Shown in pieces: positions 35,989-48,071 of a DNA stretch of 64,000 bases. The translations under genes and the position numbers were made by a program. This DNA is from Alnus glutinosa. Its lineage: Eukaryota; Streptophyta; Magnoliopsida; Fagales; Betulaceae. The notes under the pieces are model-generated. The model was not told the DNA's origin. It saw only the letters and a program-made list of their open reading frames with translations, and made no database searches. Position 1 is the stretch's first letter. Each line of letters opens with the position of its first letter. The stretch covers positions 1,302,001-1,366,000 of the forward strand of contig NC_084890.1 of assembly GCF_958979055.1 (NCBI RefSeq), given 5' to 3'.

Positions 35989-36649
35989 TATTTAGGTAAA
36001 TATCTAATGCCTTCACCTTTGAAATAAAAACTAAGACGTTTTTTGGGATTTGCATGCTCTTAGGTCAGAAGAAAGATTTTATTAAAAAAAAAAAAAAGGT
36101 TAAAAGAAAGACTCATGTTGTTGTTGTGTCCTTTTAAAATTGAAGTAGCTGGATCAAAATTTAATAGTATTATATATAACAAATTAATTGTAATTTAAAA
36201 GCCGGATCAATTTTAAAAGAACACAAAAATGACATAAGTCTTCATTTTAACATTATTCCCCATATCAAAACCCTGAAGGGTTTCGATGGTTTGGATTCGA
36301 GCAAGCTAAAAACAGACATATGAAGAAACAAATCTTGATTGAACCTATATTTGTCTGATGGATAAAATATGCTCGTAGTAAAACTTTATATGGGTTCGAT
36401 GTACTTTTATCTTCAACGAATGGCCCAACATTCAATGCGGGTTGAAGCATATGATTGTCCAGTTGGTTAAATGTTATTAATGAGAAGGTAATGTTATATA
36501 CTATCTTACCGCTATCTTACTATGCTGTCGTGACATTGCAATTAACTTTTAAAACAATTATTGTTAAAAATAAAAAGAAAAGACAAAAAAAGAAAAATTA
36601 ATTGACAATGTCAAATCAATATAGTGTGATAATTATGAAATAGTGGTGT

Positions 36650-37160
36650 TGCGACGTCCCACATCACTTGGGTATGTGAATAGGTATATGCTTATATGTA
36701 TTCGCACCCTTCTTGACACAATGCGTTTTAAAGCCATGATGATCATGAACCTATTAGAACTCCGCAGTTAAGCATGCTTCTGCGATAGTAGTATCAGAAT
36801 TGGTGACCTCCTGGGAAGTATGGTTTGGGGAAGCCAAAAGCGGACAATATTGTGTCATTGGGGGTAGGTTGTTACAAATAGTATCAGAACCATTACCTAG
36901 CCTGAAATGGGGGAGCGTGCATAAGCCCATGAGAGTTGCTAGCTGGCACTATCTCGTTGGGATGCCAAGAATGGGATATCCCATTTCCAAGATGAGGTAA
37001 TTGTGACGTCCCACATCGTTTGGGTACGAGAATTGGTATATACTTATATGTATAAGCGTGCTTCTGTGAGAGTAGTACCAGAATGAGTGACCTCCTGAGA
37101 AGTCTGGTTTTGTGGAGTAAAAAACGAACAATATTATGTTATTAAGGATGAGTCGTTACA
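36650..37160 (+). mobile_element. Cassandra-type TRIM retrotransposon (fossil)
   Basis: A short LTR element in the expected order: LTR 36650-36876, internal region 36877-37001, LTR 37002-37160. LTRs start TG(T)GACGTCCCACATC-like and end GTTACA. They contain a 5S-rRNA-derived segment (36747-36826: AACTCCGCAGTTAAG, GTGACCTCCTGGGAAGT), the hallmark of Cassandra. A primer-binding site like the tRNA-Met type (GTATCAGAACCATTACC) follows the first LTR. Flanks GGTGT/TGTGT may be an aged 5-bp target duplication. The LTRs differ clearly from each other and in length, so it is an old copy. No coding capacity, as is normal for this family. Confidence 0.88.
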
Positions 37161-37445
37161 TGTGTAATAAGTAGCATTTCTTTAATAAAAATAAGTCTTG
37201 AGACTCATTATATTTTATTAATTCTTAGAATAACTGATTATTTAACGTGATATAAAATCTTAAATTTGAATCTTGAACCATTTACTAAATTCCCATCTAA
37301 ATTATTTGCTTAATAACTTATGTGCAGCTAATAATATACCTTCTCTTATATTTTTGTTCTATCCTTTTCCTTTTTTGTTTTTGGAGATAATAACTTTCAA
37401 GAAGTTGTCCTAATTCAATAATCACATTATTATTCACATGAAAAT

Positions 37446-37987
37446 TGTTAGTACAGTTTCGATGCCTAAATTAGCTTCTGTAAAAAAATAATGCTCTATG
37501 TATAAAAATTGAGTCTTAGTTTATACTTGGAGTATGTGTCTATTTATAGGCAAAGAGGTAGAGTCAAACCTGAAGTAGGATTCCTGCTCCTTGTTGATCT
37601 AGAACTGTTGTTAGAGTTCTAATTGGACTTTGATCCTTTATTAGACCTCTGATCTAATCATTCTTCTTATCTGACCTCTTATTTGACTAATTAGAGTCCT
37701 ATCCAATTCTCTTGGGAATAGGATCACGTACTGATCGGATTACGACTACTTACTCCAATTCAATTTGGAGTAGAGTCCTAATCCGAATTTACTGAGATAA
37801 CTAATACCTGATTTCTCTGAAGTAGTTGCTGAATGTCTATCTTCTTCTTGGATCGAGTTGAGTGGAATTTATCCCCAACAAAAACTAATCCAAATTTACT
37901 GAGATAACTAATACCTGATTTCTCTGAAGTAGTTGCTGAATGTCTATCTTCTTCTTGGATCGAGTTGAGTGAAATTTATCCCCAACA
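37446..37987 (-). mobile_element. Solo LTR, same family as 14186-14691, reverse orientation (fossil)
   Basis: Read on the minus strand it starts TGTTGGGGATAAATTTCAC and ends AACTGTACTAACA, like the 14-kb solo LTR, with a perfect 5-bp target duplication AAAAT (37441-37445 and 37988-37992). Its start region is tandemly duplicated: a unit of about 107 bp occurs twice with very few differences (about 37774-37880 and 37881-37987). No internal region remains. Confidence 0.82.
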
Positions 37988-38639
37988 AAAATTAAATAGT
38001 TGCCATGTCAAACCTACGACCCATCCCGTATAGTCCAAAGCCAAAGCTCCAAAACTTTGGGTATTTCTCAAAGTACAATAATAAAGCTGTTGTTCTTCAA
38101 GAGCAATAATTTTTCAACAAACGACATTATCGTAAGGATTTGTATCGAAATATATATATTGTCATGTGACTTGGTTTTCTTGTTTAATTATTGGTAGTTT
38201 AGCTCATGCTTGATGCTTCCCTTGTTGATTTACGTTTTGAAAATGAAAGACAGAAAGAGACACGTGTGGTCCGGTGCATGTGAACCCCCAAGGCCAAGGC
38301 CAACTGGTGAAGGCCTATCTAATAATTCACATACGGACAACCGTTGGCCCCTTCAGACCAATTCAAAAGTGAAACAGCACCTCTCATTGATTCAATGAAT
38401 GTTTTCTCCAATATTCTCGCATGCGTGGTTTGGTTTGATAATGCTGTGTTTTTGCTTTTTAAATTGAAAAAGGAAAATCACGTGGAGTAAAGATGAAAAT
38501 AATTATAAGTATTTTATATTTAAAGTTATATGTTAATATTTTTATTTTATTTTATTTTTGTTAAAAACAAATAAATAAATTCAAAAAACATTATCAAACA
38601 CGAACCGTAATCTCACGTAAGAGTGGGTTCCTTATCTTG

Positions 38640-38930
38640 GCTGATCAAGTTGTTCGAATTAGTAGTATTATCTCTTACTCTTTTATTATCAGCTATTTAT
38701 GTGTTCCTATTATAAGTGAAGCTCTAACAGTTTTGTTAGCAGTTTGTTTGACAATCTCTTTACTTTTATTTCAATTTATATTAGAATGTGATTCGTTGAT
38801 TGTTGTTTTTGTTCTGTAACTGCCTTACACAATACAAGATTGGAGGATAACATCCACCATTTTTGAGATTCTCTTTGCTATTCTAGCTTCCTCTCGTTTA
38901 GAAGCTCGAAATGTTAACATAATATAAATT
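38640..38930 (+). other. Remnant of a LINE-type RNase H-like domain
   Basis: In one frame with a stop, the translation reads ISEALTVLLAVCLTI...LECDSLIVV...QDWRITSTIFEI...LEARNVN. This follows the RVT_3-type RNase H domain found in plant non-LTR elements: EAL-A, E-DSL-VV, D-W-I and R-V-R patterns. The frame contains a TAA at 38818 and no flanking reverse-transcriptase motifs, so it is a dead remnant. A host RNase H-like gene fragment is the alternative. Confidence 0.45.
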
Positions 38931-39209
38931 TCTGTACCTACCATATAACAAGCTAGACCACAATTAAAATATTTTTTTTTGCTGTATTCTCATCCCCTCT
39001 CTCTCATTCTTTTCCAATTTGTAGTGGAAAAGATTAACTTCTCTTCTATATTCCACGGTGTTTCTTTTTCCTTGTTATTATTAAAAAAGAAAAAAAAGAA
39101 AAGAAAAGGTTGTTCGTACTGAAAGCTCCTTGCGCAGACAAAGGAAGGGCTAAGGGCTAGCTTCATGGGGCTTCCTCGTATTTCCTGACCAATTACAAAG
39201 GATAGAAAT

Positions 39210-40233
39210 AAGTTTAACACAGAATAAAGTAACAGAGCAACACTCGCCTCTCTCCGTTCTCTCTCCTCCAACCTTTTCTCCCTGATATTTCTCCTGTGTA
39301 AGCCGCCATGGGAGGGAAGCTCTGTGCTTCCCTCCCCACCACCAATCTCCCCACCACCCATCTCCGTTTTCCTCTCTTCTTCTTCCACCCCAACATCCGA
39401 CCACCCTTACTTCTCACTTTCCATCATCTATCTCTTCAACCTTCTACTTTCTTTCCAGTTTTTCAAGCCTTTGGAGTTAAGGCATAAGCTCCATCTACCC
39501 TCCTATCTTACATGCTTTTTACTGGTTTTTGTGTATCTACAACGTCTGTTCAGGTTATTTTCCTCCGCCTTCCACCGAGTTTTTTGTAATTTTTGGCAAG
39601 GGGTTTTGTTTCAATTTTTCAGATCTAGATCTACACTCCTCCGCCAAAAAATACAAGACACGCGCCTCACCACCGAGTTCCCCGGCGTCTCTGGTTTCCA
39701 CCGACGGTCGATTTTTCCTCAGCCGGCTTCTGCTCCCCCGCGCGTGGCACACACGCTCCGGCGAGCTCTTTGCTCTTCTCCGCGCGTGTATGCCACGTTT
39801 GCGATCCCCACTTCCCCCCTCGACTGTGTCCGGTGTTTCTGGGCCACGCCGGCGAAACCAGCTGATGAGAGGCCTCTCCTAGGCGGCGCGTGTTCCCCAC
39901 GCGCCGTCATGGACGGCTCCCGCCCCGCCTTCCTCTGGACTGCTACTGTTCATTTTATTGTTTTTGTATTACTGTTTTTTTGGGCTTTCTTGTTGTACCC
40001 CTCTCCCCCTGTTTACCCCTGTTTTAGTGTTTGGGTCCTTGTGACTCAATACACTTGTGAAATCACCTTTAATGGTGACCCCGACTTTGTGGCATCCGTG
40101 CCTCGAGTCAAAGGGCCCGCATCTTCGGAAGCATTGCCCCCGCGTACTTACATTCTTAGTTTAATATTTGGGTTGCCCATACCCTGTTGTATTTGTGTTA
40201 TTTAATTTTCCTTGTAATCGGTTACTGATGTAC

Positions 40234-40290
<57 letters not shown>
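39210..40290 (+). mobile_element. Poly(A)-tailed retro-insertion with exact 18-bp target duplication
   Basis: ATTACAAAGGATAGAAAT lies at 39192-39209 and again at 40291-40308, directly after an A tract of about 52 bases (40239-40290). This is the signature of L1-mediated insertion. The 1.08-kb body has a CT-rich head and ends GTTACTGATGTACTTAT before the tail. It could be a truncated or non-autonomous non-LTR element or a retrocopy of a host transcript. The 293-codon frame at 39324-40205 is low-complexity, Ser/Pro-rich at first, with no known domain and is not called as a gene. The long intact tail and exact duplication point to recent insertion. Confidence 0.85.
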
Positions 40291-40293
<3 letters not shown>

Positions 40294-40308
40294 ACAAAGG
40301 ATAGAAAT

Positions 40309-43300
40309 TTCGAAAGATCCCCTTCCGATCCAGTTGGATGACGAAGAAAGAATGCCATGGCCCATGATGAATATTAAACTCACTAAATTATGATGTCTTA
40401 ACCATGCATGATTGCATGTGTATTGCTAGGAAGGACACGGAAACTATATATGATGTCATGCAGGATTAATGGATTAGGATTAGAAGTAGTAGTTGAATCT
40501 TCTTAGCTCGATGCTAAACGTATCTTAAGTCAGCTCGCTTCAAGTCCCGTAAGGTCATTGAATTGATCCTAAAGTTGACACGTATGTATATATTATATTA
40601 TACATGCCAAATATTTTTAAAAAAAAAAATTATATTATTTTATATTAACATTTTTTATTTTGTGAATAAATTTTTTTAATTAATATGATTAAATTAAAAT
40701 ATAAAAAATATTTGTAATTTTTCGTACGCGCCAAACACCGAAAAATGATTTCAACGGAAAATATTTTTCTGAAAATGACTTCTCTGAAATTATTTTACGA
40801 CGGAAACCATTTTACACAAAAACAAACGAAGCATAAGTCATATTTGGCTTTGCTTGATTTGGAGCGGAGATTATGTGGGATTACAAATTGAAATTTGTTA
40901 AAACAGCACTTGACCACGTGTTGATTGAACGATCGGAAGAACTCGAAAGGAGAAAAGAGTTTAGCAAAAGAGCTTATTAGAAAGGGTCGGCGGAGATAGC
41001 TCCAATACTTAAGTCAATAAAAATCAAAAGGAATAAATAATCTTACGGAAACCAAATATAGTGTATAAAAAAAAGAAAACGAAAGTTCCTTTTTACCTGA
41101 TGTCCGAAAATTTCCCTATAAGAAATATTTCCTGCATCGGACGACTGTATCAAGCAATTGCCTCATGCCGGAAATTATGCTAATGGTCACTAGCGTGGCA
41201 AAGGAAGGGATCCAGTGTGGTGTCATGTAGGTACACAGGCCCAACAAGATCTATTTAAACCCTGGCCTGCTTTTGGAAATAAAGAAACAATCTTTACTCT
41301 TTAGGTTCTACCCAACTGAAGCCCGATAAACATGCAAGGACCCCAAAAAGAAGCATTTTGGGCTAATTCTTCAACCAAACACAAACCTCAAAAACAAATT
41401 CCAATGACCGGCTAACTCATGCTGAGAAAACACTGAAGCCCTAACATGCAATGGGCTAATCTTAGTCTGCTTGGGGCCGCACATATTGCAGTAAACAATA
41501 TGTGTGTGTATATATATTAGGCTTAAAAATTAACCTCAGAGCCCCTATTAAACTTAAATTGGACCCTTTATTTACATTTTGGTCCCTCTAAATAAGAAAT
41601 TTTGATTCCTAGGCCTTCAGTAGCGAGCATTCACGTTACACGAAGGAGCGATTAGGATCCTTTACATTTTTCAATAAATTTTAGATTTTTAAATTACATA
41701 AATTTATACCAATTTTTTATATCGAATGACATAAAAAATGTTACATATTAAAAATATAACATATTATTGAAAAAAAAAAATCATTCTAAAATCTTTATTA
41801 AGTCAAGAGACAGTTATTTTTCAAAGTTTTTATACAATATAAAATATTAAAATTTGATAAAAATATACCCAATTTTTATTATTAATTGGTCACAATTTTA
41901 TTTATTTATTTATTTTTTATACATATCCTGACTGAATGAGTGGGCAGAGATGGCCCTCCATGTTGGGGTGTTGGGGACATTTGTTAAATGTCAGTGGTCA
42001 ACTCCAACCATGACTTTATAGCAGCATCTTTTGGATTACTTTCACATGATCCGTTTAATAACCCCCGCCCCCACCTTTCCTTAATTTTATTTTTCCCCAA
42101 AAAAAACTCAAAATATTCTTAACTTATTTTACATTTTATATGACATCAACAATTTTTTTTTATTATTTAAATAAAAAAATTCACTATAATATAAAATTTT
42201 CTGCTTTTTCATATAAATTATTTTTACTTTATATCATATCAATCACTTTTTACTCACACTCAAAAAAAAATTCTCCCATAAAAAAGGGGAGTGGAGAGAG
42301 ATTACTAAACGGGGCATGAGATACTTACTGAAATATCAGAAGTATCCTTACTAATAAGCTCACGTACAATTTATCACCGAATCAAAACCACCTCATAATG
42401 TATTTGTTTGTGGGTATGCCAACCGGCGACCATCATGGATTTTCTCTCAACAAATGGAGGACATTCATTCATTCATTGGCACATATTCTATTCATTCATA
42501 ATTAGTTGGAGAAATTCTTTTTTTAAAAAAAATAAAAATAAAAATAAATTATGTCTATAAAATTATCATGCATTTTTAAATCCGAAAAACACATACCTTT
42601 TTAATAGCAAGTGAAAAACTTTGATTGTTGAAAAAGAGTATGAGTTATGAAAATCTTATAAACACGTTAAAACATCTCTTACAGCTTAAGTAAAAGGTTA
42701 ATATTAACTATATTTAGCTAATGAACCAATTTTTCTCCTTTAGTGGAGTAGTTATAGACTAGGTAAAATACATAAAGTGTTATAGTGAATAACATTTTTG
42801 CTATCCACATCCGCACACAGGGTAAATATTTTATTTTTTCCATGTTGTTTTTTAGTTGTTTATTGTTTCTCTTTTTCATGAAAATAAATATAATAAATAA
42901 ATAGTGAGAAATAATATTTTAAAGCAAGTAAATAATATAATAAAGAATCTGATAAAAAGAATATAAAAAAAGTGACATTTTTTACACTTGGTATTTTGCA
43001 TATTATTTCTATATATGCTCTTTGTAAAAAAAATCTTCGTCCACCCCAAATTGAGGGGAAAATAATCAACAAAATCCCTTAAACAATTCAATGGCATTGG
43101 GTCCAAGACTCCAAAGGGGAAAATATGATCATTTTTACTTTCATTTTAAATGAATAGTATGTTCGTGAAATTACGGTATATGTGATATTAGCATTTACAC
43201 TTTTTTTTTTTTTTTTTTTTTTCTTTTTTGTAATTTAAATAATGCAATAAGTGAATCGTATCCACAGTATGAGTCGTTGGATTTTTTTTATTTTTATTTT

Positions 43301-43330
43301 TTATTATTATTATTAATGCTTGACCCTTTT
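40309..43330. other. AT-rich intergenic sequence, no gene seen
   Basis: No reading frame with recognisable domains on either strand. It contains A/T tracts, a T-run at about 43201-43222 and small repeats. Nothing else is supported. Confidence 0.5.
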
Positions 43331-43339
43331 CCCTCACTT

Positions 43340-43382
43340 CACGCGTCAAAGTGGCCTTCCCATTTCGAATGCACGCGTCAAG
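43340..43382. promoter_or_regulatory. Paired CACGCGTCAA motif upstream of the first F-box gene
   Basis: The exact 10-mer CACGCGTCAA occurs at 43340-43349 and 43373-43382, 33 bp apart, about 270-310 bp before the ATG. Read on the minus strand it holds a W-box core (TTGAC) fused to ACGCGT, which fits the CGCG-box bound by CAMTA factors. Binding is inferred only. Confidence 0.4.
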
Positions 43383-43648
43383 TACGGCTTACTTTAAAAA
43401 GGCACCAAATAGTGACAAATCTACCCTTTTTTCTTTTAAACAATTGATCTCCTAACCAAGGATAAATTCAGAACTTCACTTCCTCTCGACTCTCGGCTCT
43501 CGTTGTCTTTTTGTTTTTCCTCGAGCATTCCCGTGAGTACCGCGAAGTTTCTGCTTGTACTATACGTCAAGCGTTTACCCAATCTCGAGCTCTAACCCCC
43601 AACCCTAACCCTAGATGCTCACAAATCGACTCCAAAGACTAACCTGCT

Positions 43649-44914
43649 ATGGCGGACCTGCCGCCGGATATTATCATCGCCGTGCTCTACCGGCTGCCAG
43701 TCCGGCCGCTTCTTCAGTTCCGGTCCGTGTCCAAGCCATTCCGCTCTCTGATCGATAGCACGGACTTCATTAATCTCCACCTCAAGAACTCCATAGACAC
43801 AGGCTCTAACCTCAGCCTCATACTCCGGAGGGACTCCGAGATCTGTCTTATCAACCTTGACGCGTTAAGCGACGCCGTCGAGGAGGCTCATCCTCTGATG
43901 TGCTACAGCAACCAGATCTTAATACTGGGATCCACCAACGGCTTGATCTGCATCTCCAACGTGGCCGAAGACATCGCACTTTGGAATCCATTGATCAGAA
44001 GGCACAAGGTCATACCCTTTTTGCCCATTGAGCGAATCGGGTCGAGCTTGCTGGCCACGCGGGTTTTCGGGTTCGGGTACGACCCAGAGAACGAAGACTA
44101 CAAGCTGGTGAGGATTTCGCAGTTCATCAATTTGGGTAACGAAGGGTGTGTGTCCAAAGTTAAGGTTTATAGTCTGAGAGCGAACGAGTGGAGAGACTCA
44201 GAGGATATGCCTTATGTTCTGTGTTATACGAGGAAGAATGGGACCTTCGCGAGTGGTGCTTTGCATTGGGTGGTGAACCGGAAGTTCAACGAAGAGGCTG
44301 ATCTGATTGTCGCGTTTGATCTGACGGCTGAGAAATTTAGGGAGGTCCCACTGCCCGAGTGTGCGGAGGAGAGATTTCACATTGACGTGGGTGTATTGGG
44401 TGGGTGCGTGTGTATGATAGCGACTTACCAGGATGTTCGTATTGATGTTTGGGTGATGACGGAGTATGGGGTCAAGAAGTCTTGGGCTAAGCTGTTTTCG
44501 GTTGCACAAGCTGAGGAGGTTGTTGGGTCATTCAAGCATTTGAGGCCCTTGGCTTATTCCAAGACTGTTGGGGAGGTTCTGTTGGAGCTTGACAATCAGA
44601 GGCTTGTGTGGTACGATTTGAGGAGGAAAAGGGTCGAGAATGTGAGCGTTGGTGGTTTACCGGATTCGTTTGAGGCCGAGACTTTGGTCGGGAGTCTTGT
44701 ACCGGTCGAGGCGCGTAGAAGAGATCATGGCAGGGAGCACAATTTAGGAGATGAGAAAAATAAGAAGAGGTAATTGACAATAGACTTGTCTATGGTTTCC
44801 TTCTGCAGGTTAGTTTTATAGCATGTACTTTCATGTGACATAGTGCCTGACGAATTGGTCCTTGGTTTTCTCAGGGATGATTTCCTGTCAGAGGGCTTCA
44901 AGTTGGTGCTATAA
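43649..44914 (+). CDS. F-box protein, CPR1-like with FBA domain, 2 exons
   Basis: F-box proteins of this type are substrate receptors of SCF ubiquitin ligases; the closest known relative is CPR1/CPR30, which limits NLR immune-receptor levels. Exon 1 is 43649-44769 and exon 2 is 44875-44914 (GT-AG), giving 386 residues. Residues about 3-45 form the F-box (LPPDIIIAVLYRLPVRPLLQ, then FRSVSKPFRSLI). The FBA domain follows, with NGLICISN, LWNPLIRRHK, FGFGYDPENEDYKLVRI and ASGALHWVVNR. Reading through the intron would stop after KKR; splicing instead adds DDFLSEGFKLVL, a tail also encoded by the neighbouring gene at 49.9 kb. First of three same-strand F-box copies. Substrate unknown. Confidence 0.93.
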
Positions 44915-46692
44915 GCAAACAGAAAGATGAACGGAAGCGTGGAAAAAATGTACTGTTGTCATTTTGGATTGTCATTTACTTTTAAAGCTTACTGGAGTGA
45001 CTTCTTTTGGTCTTAGATAAGGTTGCAATGGTCAATTTAAGTGTATTTAGGGCAGGATTTGGTGAATCAAATTGTAATATTCTTATTTCAAGAAGTGTGC
45101 CATCTCGAATTAAGGGCACCCTCTTCTTCACACTTACATTTCAGAATGAGGTTCAGAGGGTATTTAGTTCCTTAGGGAGGTTGCCCCCTCTCTGGAGCCA
45201 GTATTTCTTAGACTCGCTTAATCAACCACCCTTCCCTTCCCTTCCCTTCTTGCCAAAAAAAGGGTGCCCCATGTGTTTCGTTTATTTTTACTGTCATATA
45301 AGCCACTTATCTTCGCCTTTATTCTTCTCAGGGCGAAAAGTGAAGGGAGGGAGCTAGGCTTGATCATCTGAGAATGCTTGAAGATGGTAGGAAACATTAA
45401 CCACAAATTCACAATGCTGTCTATCATATGCCTTTGCTTGAATGAGTATACTTTTTCAGGGTTTTTTTTTTCTCTGATTAGTGGCATATAATGTCCACTT
45501 GTATAAGGTGTTTGTACCTTGTAGTTACTGTGGGTTTGGTGAATTGACTATATACGAAATTATGTATATATATATATATATTTTCTCTGTTTCCCAACTA
45601 TTGAAAAGAAGAACTTTGACAATGTAATTAAGCTGCATACAAACTTTTTGAAAACTTATACAAGTTTTTCTGGATAAGTAATGGTCAAAATGAGTGCTAG
45701 TTAATGTTTTTATCCATTTCCGCTTTTAAATTCATGTTGTTTTCCTTGCCTGGATTGGAATCTCTTGGAGTTGTATTACTTTTTTTTGACTCCTCTTGGA
45801 GTTGTATTACTGATGAAGAAATGAGTAATGTTTGTAAATCAAATTACTTCTTTGTTGAATTTTCAAATTGTTGGTCTGTGAGAAAATGGCATGCAGAATA
45901 AGTGTTAGGATGCCATTTAGGTTGGTTTTGAGGTGCATACCTAGTTATAAACGTGTGCAATTTAAGAAATGGGTGATTTTCGATTATAGAGCAAATTACG
46001 TTGTTGCTGAATTTTGAAATTGTTTACCTCAGAGAAAATGACATAAAGAGAAATTGTGGGAATGGGACTTTGTGTATGGGGCAGCAGATTCCTTTGTTCT
46101 TAATCAGTAATATGGACTTTACTGAGAATGGATCCTGGATTTGAGGCATAGATTAGTGATTATGACAACATTGCTAAATAAGTTTTTAGTGGGTAATGCC
46201 CAATCGGGTGGAATTACTGGTTAGTTAGAGTGGTAAATCTTAACTTAGAAGCTTAGAAGATGGCTCCTCATTGTGTGATGTGGTAAATCTGGAGAGAATG
46301 GTTGTAAAACTAACAGATATATTGTTCAAAATTCTTTATGACTGGATGGTGGTTATTAATAGTTCTCGCTTCGCTAAATTTGAAGAATTTTTGGATTTAT
46401 TTATTTATTTTTCCCTACTTAAATCGGTGTTTCTTTTGTTTACTCATATGTTTGGGAGGATGCGCCTCTATGCGTAAGATTGTTTAACTTATATATATAA
46501 AGAAAAAAGAAAAAAGAAAAAGGATTGGGTTTTATTGCTCACCTTGTCATATTGAGTGGTTCATAATAAGATGAATTGCATGGTATCCTTGTGCAATAGC
46601 TGCAGAGGAATCAAAGCTCGGTCGTAACTCGTAAGGGAAAAAACGCGAATGTTGTTATTAATAACATCTGCAATTATAAAATAAAATTATCA

Positions 46693-46762
<70 letters not shown>

Positions 46763-47162
46763 TTATATGATTGTTATTCGTATCAACGTGGTTATTGTAA
46801 TTATTAAATGCGGTTATTATCTATTTTTGCATATAGAGTAAAATATATTTTGAATTACTATCTAAATTTATATGTAAGTTTAAATAATGCAGTTATTAAA
46901 TTTAAAATAATATAATATAATTCAAAATTAATTAGAAAAATAATTTAAATTCATCTCAATTTTAAATTTATAATTAAATTTGTGAAACTGGGACACACAA
47001 ATTTAATGATAAATCTAAAATTTGGCTGTATAAAGATTAATAAAAAATAGTTAGAGAAGGAATGGTTAACACGTTTCAATTAATTAACAAACATGCTGCA
47101 GATCATTAAAATTCGTATTAAATACTAATAAAAAATTGTCATCTCAATATTTGTTGAGTTAA
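44915..47162. other. 3' flank of the first F-box gene; no further gene seen
   Basis: Short frames at 45007, 45218 (minus), 45704 and 46271 have no recognisable domains. A long TA microsatellite lies at about 46697-46758. From about 46860 the sequence is very AT-rich up to the Pack-MULE boundary. Confidence 0.5.
46697..46758. repeat. TA microsatellite
   Basis: About 31 uninterrupted TA repeats. Confidence 0.95.
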
Positions 47163-47588
47163 AAAAACAAAGGGAAAAATATAAAAAAGCTCCCCAAACT
47201 ACCATCGATTCTCCGGATGGCATTCCAAACTACCAAAGCTTGGATTCCAGCCTCCCAAACTACCAGACGCTTGCTATTTGGCCCCCTCCGTTAATTTGTG
47301 CCGTTATTTTGGAAGGAAAACACTACATGTGCCGCGCACATGACGTTTAAGGACAAAAAAATCAAAAATACCCTTAATTTTAACATTAAAATTACTAAAT
47401 TGCCCTTTTTGAGAAAAAAATCCACTAGGTCATTTTCGTGGACCATCTCTCTCGCTCTCTTCTCTTGGAAACCTCATGCTTTCGTTTCCCTTCTTCTATT
47501 TAAACCCTCATCACCTCTCCATTCCCTCTCACACACTCACTCACTGATCACCCTCACCGTCCGGCGACCCCCAAAATCCCATACAAAA

Positions 47589-48071
47589 ATGCCTTCCTCG
47601 TCTTCCGTCACTCTGGTTTCCAAATGCACGATATACCCAGAACAAAAATCAGAGATGAAACCTCTAAAGCTCTTCGTCTCCGACCTCTCCATGCTCTCGT
47701 GCCAGTACATCCAAAAGGGTGTCCTACTCACCCGCCCACCCTACTCCATCGACCACCCCCTCTGCTCTCTCAAACACTCTCTATCCCTCGCTCTTACCCA
47801 CTTCCTCGCCCTCGCCGGCCGTCTCTTCACCGACCCAGAGGACACCCGCGTCCACATCGTCTGTAACGACCAAGGCGTCGACTTTATCCAAGCCAAAGCC
47901 AAGCACCTCTCAGTTCACACCCTCCTCTCGCCCAACCACGACGTCCCCGACTGCTTCAAAGAGTTCTTCGCCTTCGACAGGCCTCTCAGCTATTTGGCCG
48001 CCGTCCAGGTCATCGAGCTAAACGACGGCGTTTTGTGGATTATTGGTTGGTCAAATAAAGCAATTAGTTAA
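47589..48071 (+). pseudogene. Captured 5' fragment of a BAHD (HXXXD) acyltransferase
   Basis: The frame from ATG at 47589 encodes MPSSSSVTLVSKCTIYPEQK, then LKLFVSDLSMLSCQYIQKGV, LTHFLALAGRL and AVQVIELNDGV. This is the N-terminal part of BAHD acyltransferases of the At3g50280-like group, which move acyl groups from CoA to acceptors. Similarity stops near 48033, just before the position of the catalytic HXXXD motif; the frame then ends LWIIGWSNKAIS. With no HXXXD and no DFGWG the product cannot be an active enzyme. A little sequence before the AAVQV block is also missing. The frame is otherwise open over 160 codons. Confidence 0.82.

Noticed and set aside
36747-36826. 5S rRNA-like sequence
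   Set aside because: Part of a Cassandra LTR, diverged from functional 5S rRNA and lacking its full length, so not an rRNA gene.
39324-40205. 293-codon plus-strand open frame
   Set aside because: Lies within a poly(A)-tailed retro-insertion, is Ser/Pro-rich at the start, has no recognisable domain and overlaps several other open frames; more likely GC-rich noncoding sequence.
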